Assembly: GCA_024529925.1 (NCBI GenBank)
Contig: JAFEUB010000968.1
Location: 1,641,501 to 1,705,500 of the forward strand
Source: Ophthalmolycus amberensis
Lineage: Eukaryota > Chordata > Actinopteri > Perciformes > Zoarcidae
Direction: 5' to 3'
DNA: 64,000 nucleotides
Shown here piece after piece: positions 39,466 through 52,033 of this stretch. Every line of letters starts with the position of its first letter. Positions within the stretch are counted from its first letter, which is position 1. The translations under genes were made by a program, and so were the position numbers. The notes beneath the pieces were generated by a model, which saw only the letters and a list, made by a program, of their open reading frames with translations, was not told where the DNA came from and made no database searches.

Positions 39466-42400
39466 CTGGATATTGGTGTTCATGAGCTGGTTTCTAGATG
39501 GCAAATCTCCATCCAATTTGTTGCAGAATAGCATACTTATTTGTGGAGTTGTTGTTTTTTGTTTCTCAGCTGAACAGGTATGATTGGATCTGGTCCCAAT
39601 ACGTGCTGTTGTCATGTCAGGTTCCATTCAGAAGTATGACAGTCTTGCTTATTACCAATTATTTGAAGACTGGCAATGTTTATTTATTCTAAGCGCTGAT
39701 ATTAGTCACTGGGTCACAGAGCAACTGCATACGGTACAGATCCAATGTCCAATATTTTTTTTTATGTGGTTTACATGTTTTTTTCTCAAATTTAAAGACA
39801 ACAGGTTTGGCAGTATGCGTTGACTTCCAAACACTGACAGTTTAATCAATGTGTAAGTGCAATTCCCCTGCCACATATCACACCATGTTATATCTTCAGA
39901 GAGTTGACAGTTGCAGGCGATCTCGTTGATGTGAAGACACGGTTAACTCTGACAGAGAAGTGACTTCTCTGTAAGTCAATACAAGCAATGTAAAATCACA
40001 GATGACACAGTCCCACGTATAGAGCATATTTGCTTGTTTAGTTTTAAGACGCTCAGAAGATGTGTCTGGTGTGTTTGTATTCTCAACATTCTTCCCTTAA
40101 AACAAATTGTCTGGATGCTTTATTAAGTTCTGTCTGATCGCGATGCCGGACCAAAGCTTCATGAGCAATGAGCATGATGCCGTGTGATTCTGGGTTGATT
40201 TACACTTTAAAAACAAGTCTTTCTTTGTGTGTTAAATCAAAGACCAAATGTTGAGTATATGAGTCAGAGAAAAATGAGCGCCTCTCAGAGGATAAATCAA
40301 CCCCTTTTCTCATTGCCTGATGGGGGGGGGGGGGGGCAATCCAGGAGTTAGCCACAGCAGCAGCGAGCAGACAGTGGGTGAGCTTTCTTTATCTCCCTCT
40401 TGTTTGGCTCCCATATGTCCTCCTTTCCCTCCCTTCCTCTCGCTATCGCTCTCTTTCCCTTCCTCTTCCCATCTCCCCTCCCACTCCTGCCGTCTCCTCT
40501 GATAAATCTCTCACCCACTGCTTTTCGCCTCCCCTGTCTCCCATCTCTCTTCTTCGCGGTTGCTCCCATCTCACCTGTATATCTATCGCTGCATCCCCCC
40601 CCCCCCTCCCCCCTTTACCTCTCCTTTTGTTTCATCTTCTCTTCCTCTGTGTTCCTCTCTTCCCATTTGACATCCTCACTCCTTCCTCCTTCCCTCTCTT
40701 CCTCGCTCAGCCGCCCCGCCTGCAGGACCATTCAGTCGATTGAGTTCAGCGGTGGCGGCAGTGTTGCTGATTCAGCTGTATTCTCTCAAATGAACCAAAT
40801 CCTCACTCTGGAGAAACCTCATGCGCTCGCTGATTGCATTTCTCTTTCTCTGTCTGTCTCTTCTTCTTTTAATGCACGCAGACAGACACAAATACACACT
40901 TCTTACTGATCTCTGAGAGCTAGCCGCTTCCCTTTTTTCTTTTCTTTTTTTGCAAGACCCTCATTCTGTCTCTAAGCCTTCTGTGTGTTTGCTCTCTCCC
41001 CAGTATATCAATATCGGTAGCAAACCTGCAGGCTTATTTCAGGACTATTTCTCTTCGCCGTCTCCAATCTTTTTTGTTTCTCATGATCACAGTCGAGCCG
41101 CGTTGGCATGTTCATGAAGATAAGGCCGTATTTTTCCGTCTTAAGCGGCAGTGTCAAAGCTTCACAGTCGTGTCTGCAAATGAGTGACTGTTGAGGATGT
41201 CTGTGCAAATTGACGCTCTGACTACATACATTTTCGATTTCTTTGATACGCCCCGTATTTCTCTTTTGTTCTGTCAGGAACATGGTTCTTTTATTGGCAA
41301 GACTTGAAAGGAAACAACAATGTGAATCAAAAATTTGCATCCGGTATTCCCATGATGGTAGACAGCCCAATGTGGGAACAAGCAAGTCTTGAAGAAAGTT
41401 AGCGATAAAGGAAAGAAGACAAGGTGTCGTCGACACGTTTTATTTCTGCTCCGCGAACAATGACCGAGCAGGATCTCCTTGGTCTACTTTTTGGGAAGTT
41501 TTATGGTTAAGAAATATTGACATTGCTGTCAAATAATCTGCGACGGCTTAGTGTCTCTTCATCACAAGGTCCAAAACAGATTATTGTTTTCATGAGGTCA
41601 AAGAAGTTTCCTAACTGCGTCATGTTTGTGCCTTTTTAATGTATCGCTATTACATTTGAGTGACCGCGCCAAGAAACCACATTTTGGTAAACTTCATAAA
41701 AACATATTAATGTAGTTATTAAATTATATACAGAAGTTACATCCCTCCTTTCTTCACTATCAGCTCTGCCGTACTATATATTGATCCAATATATCATTTA
41801 ATATTTAAATTGTGTGGGAACCAAAGGTGTAACAGATGCGCTGGGGACGGACTGGCCTTCATTAAAAAATTCTATGGTTGTATTCACAGTAAAATGTTGC
41901 AATTAGAACGTATCGACAACAACATCACAGTTGCTCGTCGATTGTATATCTGACAAAGTAGCTGCTCGAGGGAGGTTTGATGTAGGATTAACTGCACACG
42001 CTGCCACCACTGTGACCACGAGTGTCCCCCAAATCAACCGATTACTAGTTTAAGACCCTCCCGAGACACGCTCAACGTTAGACAGATTACTTGTGAAGCC
42101 CGCTCTGCACTCCTGGGCTGCACATTTCAACACAAGTTTAAATATCAGCTCATTATGGGGCTGAAGAAACACTTCAAAACTTCCAGGGCTGGGGGGTGCA
42201 AACGTTATCATGCTGCGCAGGGCGGTGGTGGAATAAGAGTGATTGGCATATTTCCACAGGGGGAAAAAAGAGAGTGAGAGAGACTTTGCGATATCAAAGT
42301 GAACATATTAGTGCAGGAGTTCACCTCGTAGCTGAGAACTTCATGCTTCCAAATTCAATTTCCAAGAGAACATGAACACGGTTGGGACTACACATTAAAT

Positions 42401-45400
42401 AGCAGCAGGGTGGCATAGTGTTGTCAAACGTTTGACCGTGGGCAACTGCTTTCACCATGTACAATGTGCATGCAGAGCGCCGTGTCAGTGCTTCGTTATC
42501 TATTCCCTTTGCTTATTGATCAGTTAAACTCCATGCCATGTCTTTACTGCTTCTGAGTTTCTCTCTATCTCCTCCTTCTTAGATGCGGTTTTGATTCAGT
42601 CCGCATCAAAGCGCATTAATTAGCGGTCAGAATCAAAATTCCTGATGGATATTCGTCTGTTACTCAGGACTATCTGAAGTCACCGCTTTGTATGCGTTGT
42701 CAGTCATTTCTTTGAACAACACATTCTCAAACTGCTGACGCTCGGTCAGCGACCCTACGCTTGAACTAGTGACACTCTAGGTACCACCAGCGTCAGGTTG
42801 GGACTGCGTGTTAGTTTCCACTCGTTATATACTCATCTGATTGGTCGCACTGATGGAATATAATTCCCATAAGTTAACATGTTGATATTTATGAGTGAGC
42901 AGGATTGACACCTTGACAAGTAGTCCCCTCCACTTGATTCATTGATTTGACTACATTAAAGAAATACATTTTACAGAAATTGCAACGCCATGCAAGCATA
43001 AAGTAGAGAGTTTGAAGGTTTGAGGTTATTATTAAAGACTCTGAATTAGTCTTTGAATCAATTTCTGTACTTTTAACTTTTTAATATCTTCAAATATGAG
43101 CTCTTGAGCCAACCAATTCCACAGAAAAAAGGATCTCTACTCTTTTAGAAAGGTTCTGGGGGAGGACACCCAGAGCCGGTTAAATTGTCTCGCCCACATG
43201 TTCTATGCTTCCTACGCACCGTGCTTCTGACCCTCCAGAACAGCCACTTGTCCTTGCCTCGACCAAGACGCCGAGTCACCACCTACTCGTTCTCAGATAC
43301 TTTCTTCTCAGACATAAAGCAAATTATTGTCCAAGTATATGTTTGACTCTATAGGTCATGACGCTCGCGCTCAGGGTCCACTTCATGCAAAGCTGCTGTT
43401 TGATATCAGAGCCTCGTGCTCCCAGAAAACAACAGTTTAACAAAGTATGACCACACATGCAGGCACATTTTCAATGACGTGCTGAAGAAGAAAAAAAAGA
43501 AGCAGTGTATGCTCAAATGCACATGCCAATACACAGGCACATGGGTGCCCAAGCTCTTCCTTGATTCGGGGTCTATTTATTGACATTTTGAATGGCCAGA
43601 GGGGTTCCCTGTGCATGCTTCATAGGACAGAGCAAGCAGCCTGTAACGAGGCAAAACCCTTAATGGACGAAAGTTGATTCAGCTCTCTCTATTTGGGGAG
43701 GTGGGGGGGGGGGGGGATCGAATTAATTTTTCCTTCCCACATGAATTGTCGTTTTTTTCCCTCCTGTGTGATATACTATCTGGGATATTACCAAGTGTGT
43801 AGGTGTTAAAATGGAAAAGGATATATAAAAAAAAAAAGATGAGAGCGACAATGAAAAAGTCAGAAACGAGAGCGAGGAGGAGACAGACGAGGAGTGTGTG
43901 AAAGTGTGAGAGCGCAGGAAGCCGGGGTGAAAAATATGAAGGCTCCGGCTGTCCCAAATTCAATCAAGCAAACATCGAGGAACATTTCTGAGCCTTTTTG
44001 ATCAATTAAACTAGCAGATGGCACGAGCGCAATCAAGAGACATAATGCTGAGTGACTGAGCGGGAGAGAGGAGAGAAAGCAGGTGGAAGGTGGCAAGGTT
44101 CCTCCTTTCATGTGAAAGCTTGACATTCTTTACTTTGAAAGCTGAGATTCTTTACTTTGATACACAGCGACTGATAAGACAGAAAGAAAAGTGAAAGACA
44201 GACAGCTAAGAGCAGTGTGTGTGTGTGTGTGTGTGTGTTTTTGTGCATGCATATTCCCGCACACTTCTTTTTCTTCTGCTGCTTGTGTTTTATGTGTGTT
44301 TGTGTGCCTTTCATGCAGCAGAGCAGCAGATTGCTAAAGGGGAAAGCAGCTGAGGAGCTTAGTTGGTGGCCACAGATATAACATCCAGCGATAATCAAAG
44401 GAAGACAAAGCTAGATTCCATCTCTCTTGCAGAGGCTTCCCGTGCTGTGTGTTATGTCGATTTTCCATGCGGAAGTGGTTTGAATATGGCTGCTTTATAT
44501 TAGCGTTTGAGTGGCCTGAAGAGGAGAACAGAGAAAGAGACACTAGAGACAGTGAGGGAGTGACAGAGAGCTGCGAATATGCCAAAGCAAGAGGTTAATA
44601 CTGTGAATGTAGGAAACAGCTCAAACATCCACCTCTCTCCTTTGTCTTTCTTTTTAACAGGCTATGCTCAGCTGAAGAGTGGAACAAATCAGGGCCAGGC
44701 TGACTGCAAGCTCACCTTTATTTACACCCCGTGCATAAGCAGAGTCGAAATCAAAACAGAAAAACAAAGGCGAAAGGCTGCCGCCGGGATCTGGATTAAC
44801 CACAGGCTGTTTTATCTCCGAAATAAATTGCCTTGTAGACAAAAGAGCTAATTCTCGGGGTTAGAAAAACAAGAGGAACTCGATGAGGAGCATTCTCAGT
44901 ACGCGTCAGCTCTCTCTCTCTCTCTCCCGCCGACGCAGCGTCTCTAATCGATGAATATTGAGTGGCTCCCGCCACCAGCATTTTAAAGGGAGGGCGCACC
45001 CACCATCGTTCATATCTCATATTGATATTTCCGTGGCCTGTTTTCTCTCACTGCTCTTCCTTCCTTCGTCGGCAGCGTCCAAAAAAAGTTCCTCAGCTCT
45101 AATAACTGTGTTGTAAACTCTGCAGCCGTAATGACTCCAGGTGTTTTTGCTCGGTTGTTTCTTTTTATTAGCATTTGTTTCATAATGAAAAGGTTGCAGA
45201 GGACCATGTTTCCAACTGTTATTTACTTTTGCCCTCGTTTCGAGGCCTGTTTCTGAAGGAAGGGGGGGGGGAAACAAACTTAGGGTGTAGTTGCGGCAAT
45301 TACATGACACACATGGGCATGCTTTAAACACACATGCTGAAGCACACAACCCAGCGCCGCCGAGCTCCACCAGATACGGCGTGTACCACTGCTTAATGGA

Positions 45401-48400
45401 CCAATTTATTCTGCGAATATTACTTATTCATTTGCATAATGATTCAGATGATTCAAACATTTGTTAGAGGGGGAAGTAGCATGATTGATGGAAATTTAAT
45501 TATGACACCTCCTGGTTATTAAACGGTAATCAGGCTAAGCCACTTATCTTTAATACTTACCTTTAAGCACTCAAGGGCTGGAAGAAAATAGTGGCAGTCA
45601 CCGGTCTCAAGCTGAAATCATTCCCTCCTTATATACCTCATCATTCAACGTATGAATTTGTTCTAATTGTGCATTTTACTGACCGAAGAGCAATGCTAAT
45701 CCAGTGCACCGCTGTGTTCTTTAACCAATTGTACTATGTCAAGTGTACTTTCACAGAGTCTATTTCAAATGGAGTCTCAATGTTGTGTGCTTTGGCTTGT
45801 TTCAGACGAGGAGCAGACTCCCACCAACAGAAGTTGCTTTGACAAATCACGGTTGAGCCAAACAGGCATTTATCTGCCTCTGTGCAGCTAAAAAACATGC
45901 TGGTTGCGATACGGATACCACATCAGGACTTCAAAAATGTAAGCGACAAGAGATAAAATGGCAGTCTCAGAGATGCGGCATGCAGCAGCTTTGAGTGCTG
46001 AACTGAAAGTAATTATGCAGTAAATCCGTTGAAATTGTCACTTATCTCCGTGTTTACATTCTTTCGGGGAGTTGTTGTGAAAGAGCTGTCGCTCGCGAGG
46101 ACGGTAAAAAAACCAGCTGTCTTAAAGCAACAATGGGAAGAAGCAGACCTTTATGCAGGAGGAGAAAGTCATGCTGAGAGCTTTCTGCTCCTGTGACAAG
46201 AAGGTCTTATTGTGCATTTACTCTGCTGAACTCACCTTTTTCCCATTATTTCCCTGATTCTCCCCTTTACCGTCTTTGCCGCTCTTTCTAAGGGTGTCCG
46301 TTGCAGCCATTTAAAACAACATTCACTAGCTTAGGCCCCCACCTCGGCCGGAGCGAGCCTTCGTCGGTTGTTTGGAGTGTTGAGGAATGGTTGATGGAGA
46401 TTTGGCCTGGTGCGGTTTGGGAGAGGCTTAGCTGCGGATCCACTGCGGCTCCCGGGCCTTGCAGACCCCCGATCTCCATGGGATAAGAGCATGATGACTA
46501 TGGGGGGAGATAACCATTAACAAGAGGGAGGGAGGGTGGGGTGCAGAAAACTCGAGTGTGCCGAGGCTTAGAGTGGGTCGGTATTTATAGGAGCGTGGCC
46601 GGAAGTGGGCGAGTGGCTGAGGTGTGGTCCTGCTCCTGAAATTCAGCTAAGTTTTATCTCCAATAAACACATTTTACACGTGTCCCATCCCATGTCAGTG
46701 TCACACTATGCCTTTCCAGAAACAGTGCCGTCGTTACTCTGGACAATCAGCATCCTTTTCACTGGAACTTCTTTCTGCTGAAGAAACGGTCCTCGTGACA
46801 ACTGTTCACGATGGTCTGTGGGAACCACCTCACTCATACCCGAGCTCATTGGACACATTTAACACCCTGCAGGTAACCATAGCAACAGTGCTTCTGCTTT
46901 ATGGTATGTTACCCGTTGACTGTCGCCGATGACATGGACTTAGATCGTCAGTTTGACGGCTTCTTTTGTGTTGGCTGGATGGTAAATGGCAACCCTGTCA
47001 CCTTAAATTGCATATACTGCTGGGAAACACAAACACAATGCTTGAGGAGATGTTTTTAATTAATTTATCGGCAAAGTAAACAAATAGCACTTGACTTCCG
47101 AAAAGATTGTCATGCTGGTGACAGCATACCGAAAAACAGTGGCATGAGATAGAAAGGAAGTGTTCCACGCTGACATCCTCATTTTCACTTGTTTACAGTG
47201 CACAAGACCATAGTTCACAGTTCACACTCGAGAAAAAGTTGCCAAAGAGCAGAGGGCAGCAATTGTGTTTCCTCCAAAGTGTATGAGGCAAAAACATTTA
47301 AATAAGTGTAATTCTCTGGAGACAGGGTTTCTCCAAGATGCTGTAACTTGTAAAATAAGATACTCCCTTTTTTTATCTGCCGAATCTTCATAACCTTTTT
47401 AAAAGGGTTGAAATTTACCATGAAATGGACACAATGTCACTTGGACAGTGCGTGAGAAAACATGTATTGAATAAAGATATAACATGTCATGACAAAGAGA
47501 AAAGATGTTGGATTCAGGCAAAGATACAGTATCTAGAACATCTGTATTCACTGCCAGAACACCACACACACACACACACACATACACACACTCAGAGCAA
47601 ATACATCCAGCTATGGGCACATACAGACACACAGAGTGGAGATGCTGTAACCAGGCAGCCCCTTACGTGGCTCCCAAAAGAAGGTTTCTATAATAATGCT
47701 GTCTGGGAAGAAACTGTAAAACTCCCCTGCTAGGGAAGTGAAAACAGATAAATTGAGAGTCTGGATTTTAAGGCTTCTGCAGAATTTGCTTCCCTAATCA
47801 CACGAGGGAGAGCGGATTCCAGAGATGGAGACCTCGGTTGGAAAACACTACTCCGCTGCCTTGCTCATTTTCTCTTGTGTGTCACACAGGTAGCCAGCAG
47901 ATTGCACTCTTGAGGGCACACAAGGACACAAAAGGAACAATTAGGTCAGATAGTATGTCGGTGTAAGCCCGTGTAAACGTCTGGTGTGTGAACAGAAGCA
48001 CTTTAAAGTCATGTGGGAGCTTCAGCCTCTGCTATGTCTACCAATGGTTAAATCGCTGCAACAGTGTCTCTGTGTTTTTTGATGTGGCAGTGAAATGACA
48101 GGGTGAGCGAGTGCAAGACAGTACCTAATGTGGCTCAAATATGTTGTGTTTTTAGCAGGTGTTGACTGAAACGTGAAAGTAGCACCACACCTTTCTGCCA
48201 TTCTTGATGCTACATTGGTTTCAACAGTCCACTGAGATTTATTTAATTCCTCTCATTCTGCTTTCTCTCCTCGGACACCAAGAAAAAAAGTGCATCCTGG
48301 GCGACTAATTTCCACTGAGCTTATTCTACACCACGCCTTGTTTCCCCGCTCTCTGACAGCAGCTGTTCAAGAGTAAACACCGACGTGTCGACTACCCGGC

Positions 48401-49589
48401 TATTTCGCCCTGCGTTTCTCCGCCCTAATTATATGTGTCAGTTTCTGGGCAGAAAAATAACTACACGGCACTTCTGCGCCTCTGGGGAACATTGTGACAG
48501 AGCTCGCGTTCTTCCCACAGTGGAGACTCTGCTGGGGTTGTGGAAGTTAATGTATATGTGAGCACTGCTCAGGCCTCATATGTGTCAGCTGTGGCACAAG
48601 TTGTCAGGAGTGAGGTGTGTGTGTGTGTGTCTACATGTCAATAAAATAAAAAGATCCTTCTGTGTTGTATTTTTTGGGGCCTTTACCAGTGCTACTTTTT
48701 TTACTCTTTTACATCTAGCTGATTGTTCTGTTGCAATCCATACATTATTTTACTTATATTACTTTCTACTCATCATCATCATCATCATACTGTTCATGGT
48801 GACAGGAACACTTTTCAGCTTTTCTCTTCAGTCGGTGAGCCTAAAATAACATTTGGTCCAGTGTGTAAGTCTCCGTGATATGAAAGCAATCAGTTTGGCC
48901 ACAATGAAATCAAAATAAAAGGGACGTTTGAACAAAAGCTAATTTACTGTGATAGATTATCCAGCTCGGGATATTGTAAAAGCTGTTGTCGTAGCAGCAT
49001 GAAATAGCATCAAGCACTTCCTGCTGAAAGGATCAAAACAAGCCCTGATTTCTCCAACTATGCCGACTATGCGTGAACCACGACAACCAGACGGCAGAGC
49101 GACCTTCAGTTTCACAGACTGGAATGCGACTCCACACTAGTTTTTATCGTGGCAGCTCAAACGTTGCCCCAACCTGAATACATTACTTTTTTTTTTTGCA
49201 TCACCTTCACCTGCCACTGATGTGCGTCAAAAACACATACATACACAGTATATACCGCGCACATGCACAAACCCGAGCTCATTTCATGGCAGAGCAGAGG
49301 CCCATCTGTGTGGCACAGCCGGCTGCATGCTGCTGAGGTGAGCAGCAGCATGCAGGATGGATGGTGAGGGGCTGTAATGGTCGCATTGTGCTCCGTCGAA
49401 GGTGGAATTGATTATGTACACTTGAATGGCTGCATTGGCTTCTCGCTGGAGCGGTAGCAGACGTCTGATGGAGCTGTGTGAGATCGGGACGAGCAGGCAC
49501 CGAAGAGGGTTGAAGGGTGCAGAGGGGTGCTGCCGTGCTGCAGGGACAGATGGGTGCAGATTGATGTGATAGATGGAGTCTACTTTGTG
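39466..49589. other. Long noncoding interval, no gene seen
   Basis: About 10 kb without a supportable gene. It holds G15 (40322-40336), a strongly pyrimidine-rich stretch (about 40380-40720), G14 (43703-43716), a 22-23 bp tandem duplication (44113-44157), GT and CA microsatellites (about 44215-44238 and 47565-47592), a possible conserved block (about 45390-45560), and a G+C-richer segment with LTR-like signals (46295-46705). All frames are short or compositional. Confidence 0.45.
44113..44157. repeat. Two-copy tandem duplication of 22-23 bp
   Basis: The unit at 44113-44135 (TGAAAGCT ... TTCTTTACTT) is followed immediately by a second copy at 44136-44157, which differs by one deleted T and one substitution. 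A local slippage product. Confidence 0.85.
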
Positions 49590-49649
49590 TCTTTCACATG
49601 TCTTTCAATGTACTTTGGGGTATTTGCTGAATAAATCTTAATCTTAAGG
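49590..49649 (+). repeat. Possible retroposon tail next to a LINE copy
   Basis: TTCAATGTACTTTGGGGTAT, then GAATAAATCTTAATCTTAA: an AATAAA signal followed by short CTTAAT tandem units looks like another non-LTR element's 3' end. It abuts the start of the LINE fragment at 49650. Too short to assign to a family. Confidence 0.3.
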
Positions 49650-49964
49650 AAGCTGCAGGTCTGCTGAGACCCTCAGCTCATTTAAATCAAGATTGAAGAC
49701 TTTTCTGTTTGCTGCTGCCTCTAATTGAACCACGTTCAATTAATATATTAATCAATTTCCTGCATTTCTGCATTTTACTACTGTATTTTATTTCTTACAC
49801 TGTTTTTTAATGTTTTAATGCAATGAATGTTCTTAATTGCTGTTAAATCTCCTTTTCTTTTGCCTTATGTTTTGATGCTTTTAATGCTTTTATGTGAAGC
49901 ACTTTGAATTACCTTGTTGTTGAAATGTGCTATACAAATAAACTTGCCTTGCCTTGCCTTGCCT
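49650..49964 (+). mobile_element. 5'-truncated L2-like LINE copy (last ORF codons plus 3' UTR)
   Basis: This 315-bp fragment begins within the C-terminal codons of the LINE reverse-transcriptase frame. The encoded end, ETLSSFKSRLKTFLFAAASN followed by a TGA stop, differs by only one residue from the end of the minus-strand copy near 58 kb. The 3' UTR follows with near identity and ends in four CCTTG-type units. It keeps a 27-base segment (within 49803-49831) that the 58-kb copy lacks. High similarity between the two copies implies recent activity of the family. Confidence 0.9.
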
Positions 49965-51754
49965 AATAAAATTATGCAAGTAGGTTTCATTGTTGGTGGC
50001 GGAGTCCACCATTTCCTAAAATGAAAAAAAGTCATCTGTTTTTTGTCAGAATTATGTATTTTCGTTAAAAAACGCAGAGATTCTAGTGCAGATAATTGTA
50101 TCTTCAGCTGACTTGTGCCCCGAGTTTCAGTCATCCATGACAATAGAACACTGTTTCTTCAGCTGAATGTTCTTTTCGTTCGATTATTTTTGAATAGGCT
50201 CCTTTTCTTGTATAAAATTCAGTGTGTTCTCTCGTCACTCTATTTCATCCTTTTTGCCGCTGCATCGACCCATTTTCCCCGACAGGAATCATTAAAGTTT
50301 CATCCAATCTTAACAAATTGTTAGACTCCGAATAGAAAGATGAGGATTATGGATGGGAAAGAAAAATGGAGCAACTACTCACACAAGCCGTCTACAGAGA
50401 ATCCTTGAACTGAAGTCAAGCGCCTCCCCTGTCTACAGGCTGTGCATAGTGAACGGAGAATGGATTTCCATCTCTGACTTTATCCTTTTTACTGTCTGCG
50501 TTTGTGCCGTTTGATTGAAGGTAGCATAGTTCCGGGGGCTGAAAGAAAGAGACGGCTGCCGCTGTGTCAAACAGCCTTCTCTGCTCCCCGTGCGTTCGTT
50601 GAGTGAAAGAAGAGTTTTAATAAACACACTGGGAGCAATGAAGACGGTGCAGCTCTCTCTCGCTCTCTTTTTTTTTTTTTTTCCTTTTTCATTCGTACTT
50701 TTATCCATTTGTCAGCACCTCCCCATAACCTCAGCATGGATGAGTGTTTTTTTTTCAAACATAAAATTCACTTAACATGTAAACATGGTCTATCACTGTT
50801 GTCTGTCTGACAGAAAGAGGGACGTGACGAACACACGGTGGAGCCTTTTAGTGTCCAGAGATGCAGGGCTGAGTGTGAGGCTTAGGGGAAGACAAAGAGG
50901 GTCAGTGTGCGTGACAAAACCCAACGTTGCAGAGCCGGTCTGCTGACAACTGAGAAGATAGCACACAGACACCTGTGGGATCATCGCCTCTCGTCGTAGC
51001 TTTTGTGTGTGTGTGTGTGTGTTTGCCTGTCTGAATGGTTCTGCAATGCACAAAATGCTAGTCGGGTCGTTGCAAATTGCCTGGAGCGTTTATTTTACAC
51101 AAGCCCCCCCCCCGTAGCGCTTTAAAATGCTGTACATTGGAAACTGGAAGAACGGTTTGAAAGTCATGTATTTAGTTGTGCAATTATTATATAAAAATAA
51201 GGACATTGTCTATGCCTTTTTACCTTAATATACAGCTGATAATTTCATTTATTTTTATTAAAAAATGCATGATAATGCGAGGTGTGGAATTCCAGCCAGG
51301 TGTAATTGCAATGCAATGCTTGGTCAGTGGCCTCACGCTTTGAAATGACGCTCTATGTCGTGGTGCAATAAATCCAGCCAGACCGGCATGGGTGGGAGGA
51401 GAGGGAAGCCGGGAGGTAATTTGTGGCCTAAAAATGGGGCATTTTTCCGAGCCGCTTATAAACTAAGACGCACTCGGCCTGGCACACTAATCCGTGGACC
51501 ACCGAACTCTCCCCTCGCGAGCCCAAGGGTTGACATCACCTTCGATCATGTGCAAACCATTGCAAAGGGAAGGGCTGTCATCTATTTCCCATTGGTCCCC
51601 GTGGGAGGCTGCTGGTATAGGGAGGGCAAAGATTTGAAGGCGGGATCACACAGAATATGATGACCTCCTTCTCTCACCTCTCGCTCTCTCGTCCTTCTGT
51701 TTTTGAAAGGTGGACTGGAGCACGCGCGTGTGTGCGCACATGTGTAAGAAGAGA
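49965..51754. other. Noncoding interval, no gene seen
   Basis: Contains T-rich runs near 50670 and a GT microsatellite near 51003-51021. A 101-codon frame at 51355-51660 has a coding-like look but no recognisable domain and no splice support. Confidence 0.5.
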
Positions 51755-52033
51755 GAAGAAGAAGAAGAAGAAGAAGAAGAAGAAGAAGAAGAAGAAGAAG
51801 AAGAAGAAGAAGAAGAAGAAGAAGAAGAAGAAGAAGAAGAAGAAGAAGAAGAAGAAGAAGAAGAAGAAGAAGAAGAAGAAGAAGAAGAAGAAGAAGAAGA
51901 AGAAGAAGAAGAAGAAGAAGAAGAAGAAGAAGAAGAAGAAGAAGAAGAAGAAGAAGAAGAAGAAGAAGAAGAAGAAGAAGAAGAAGAAGAAGAAGAAGAA
52001 GAAGAAGAAGAAGAAGAAGAAGAAGAAGAAGAA
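51755..52033. repeat. (GAA)93 trinucleotide array
   Basis: Ninety-three uninterrupted GAA units on the plus strand (TTC on the minus). The preceding bases (AAGAAGAGA) are an imperfect start of the array. Long pure GAA/TTC arrays are known to form intramolecular triplexes, to stall polymerases and to be length-unstable; intronic expansion of this unit silences human FXN. Poly-Glu, poly-Lys and poly-Arg frames across it are artefacts of the array and not genes. Confidence 0.98.

Noticed and set aside
40378..40909. Pro/Ser/Leu-rich frames of 121 and 169 codons
   Set aside because: The region is a pyrimidine-rich low-complexity stretch, so long frames of these residues are expected by composition.
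51355..51660. 101-codon plus-strand frame in a G+C-richer stretch
   Set aside because: No recognisable protein, no splice sites, and the higher G+C content alone makes stop codons rarer.
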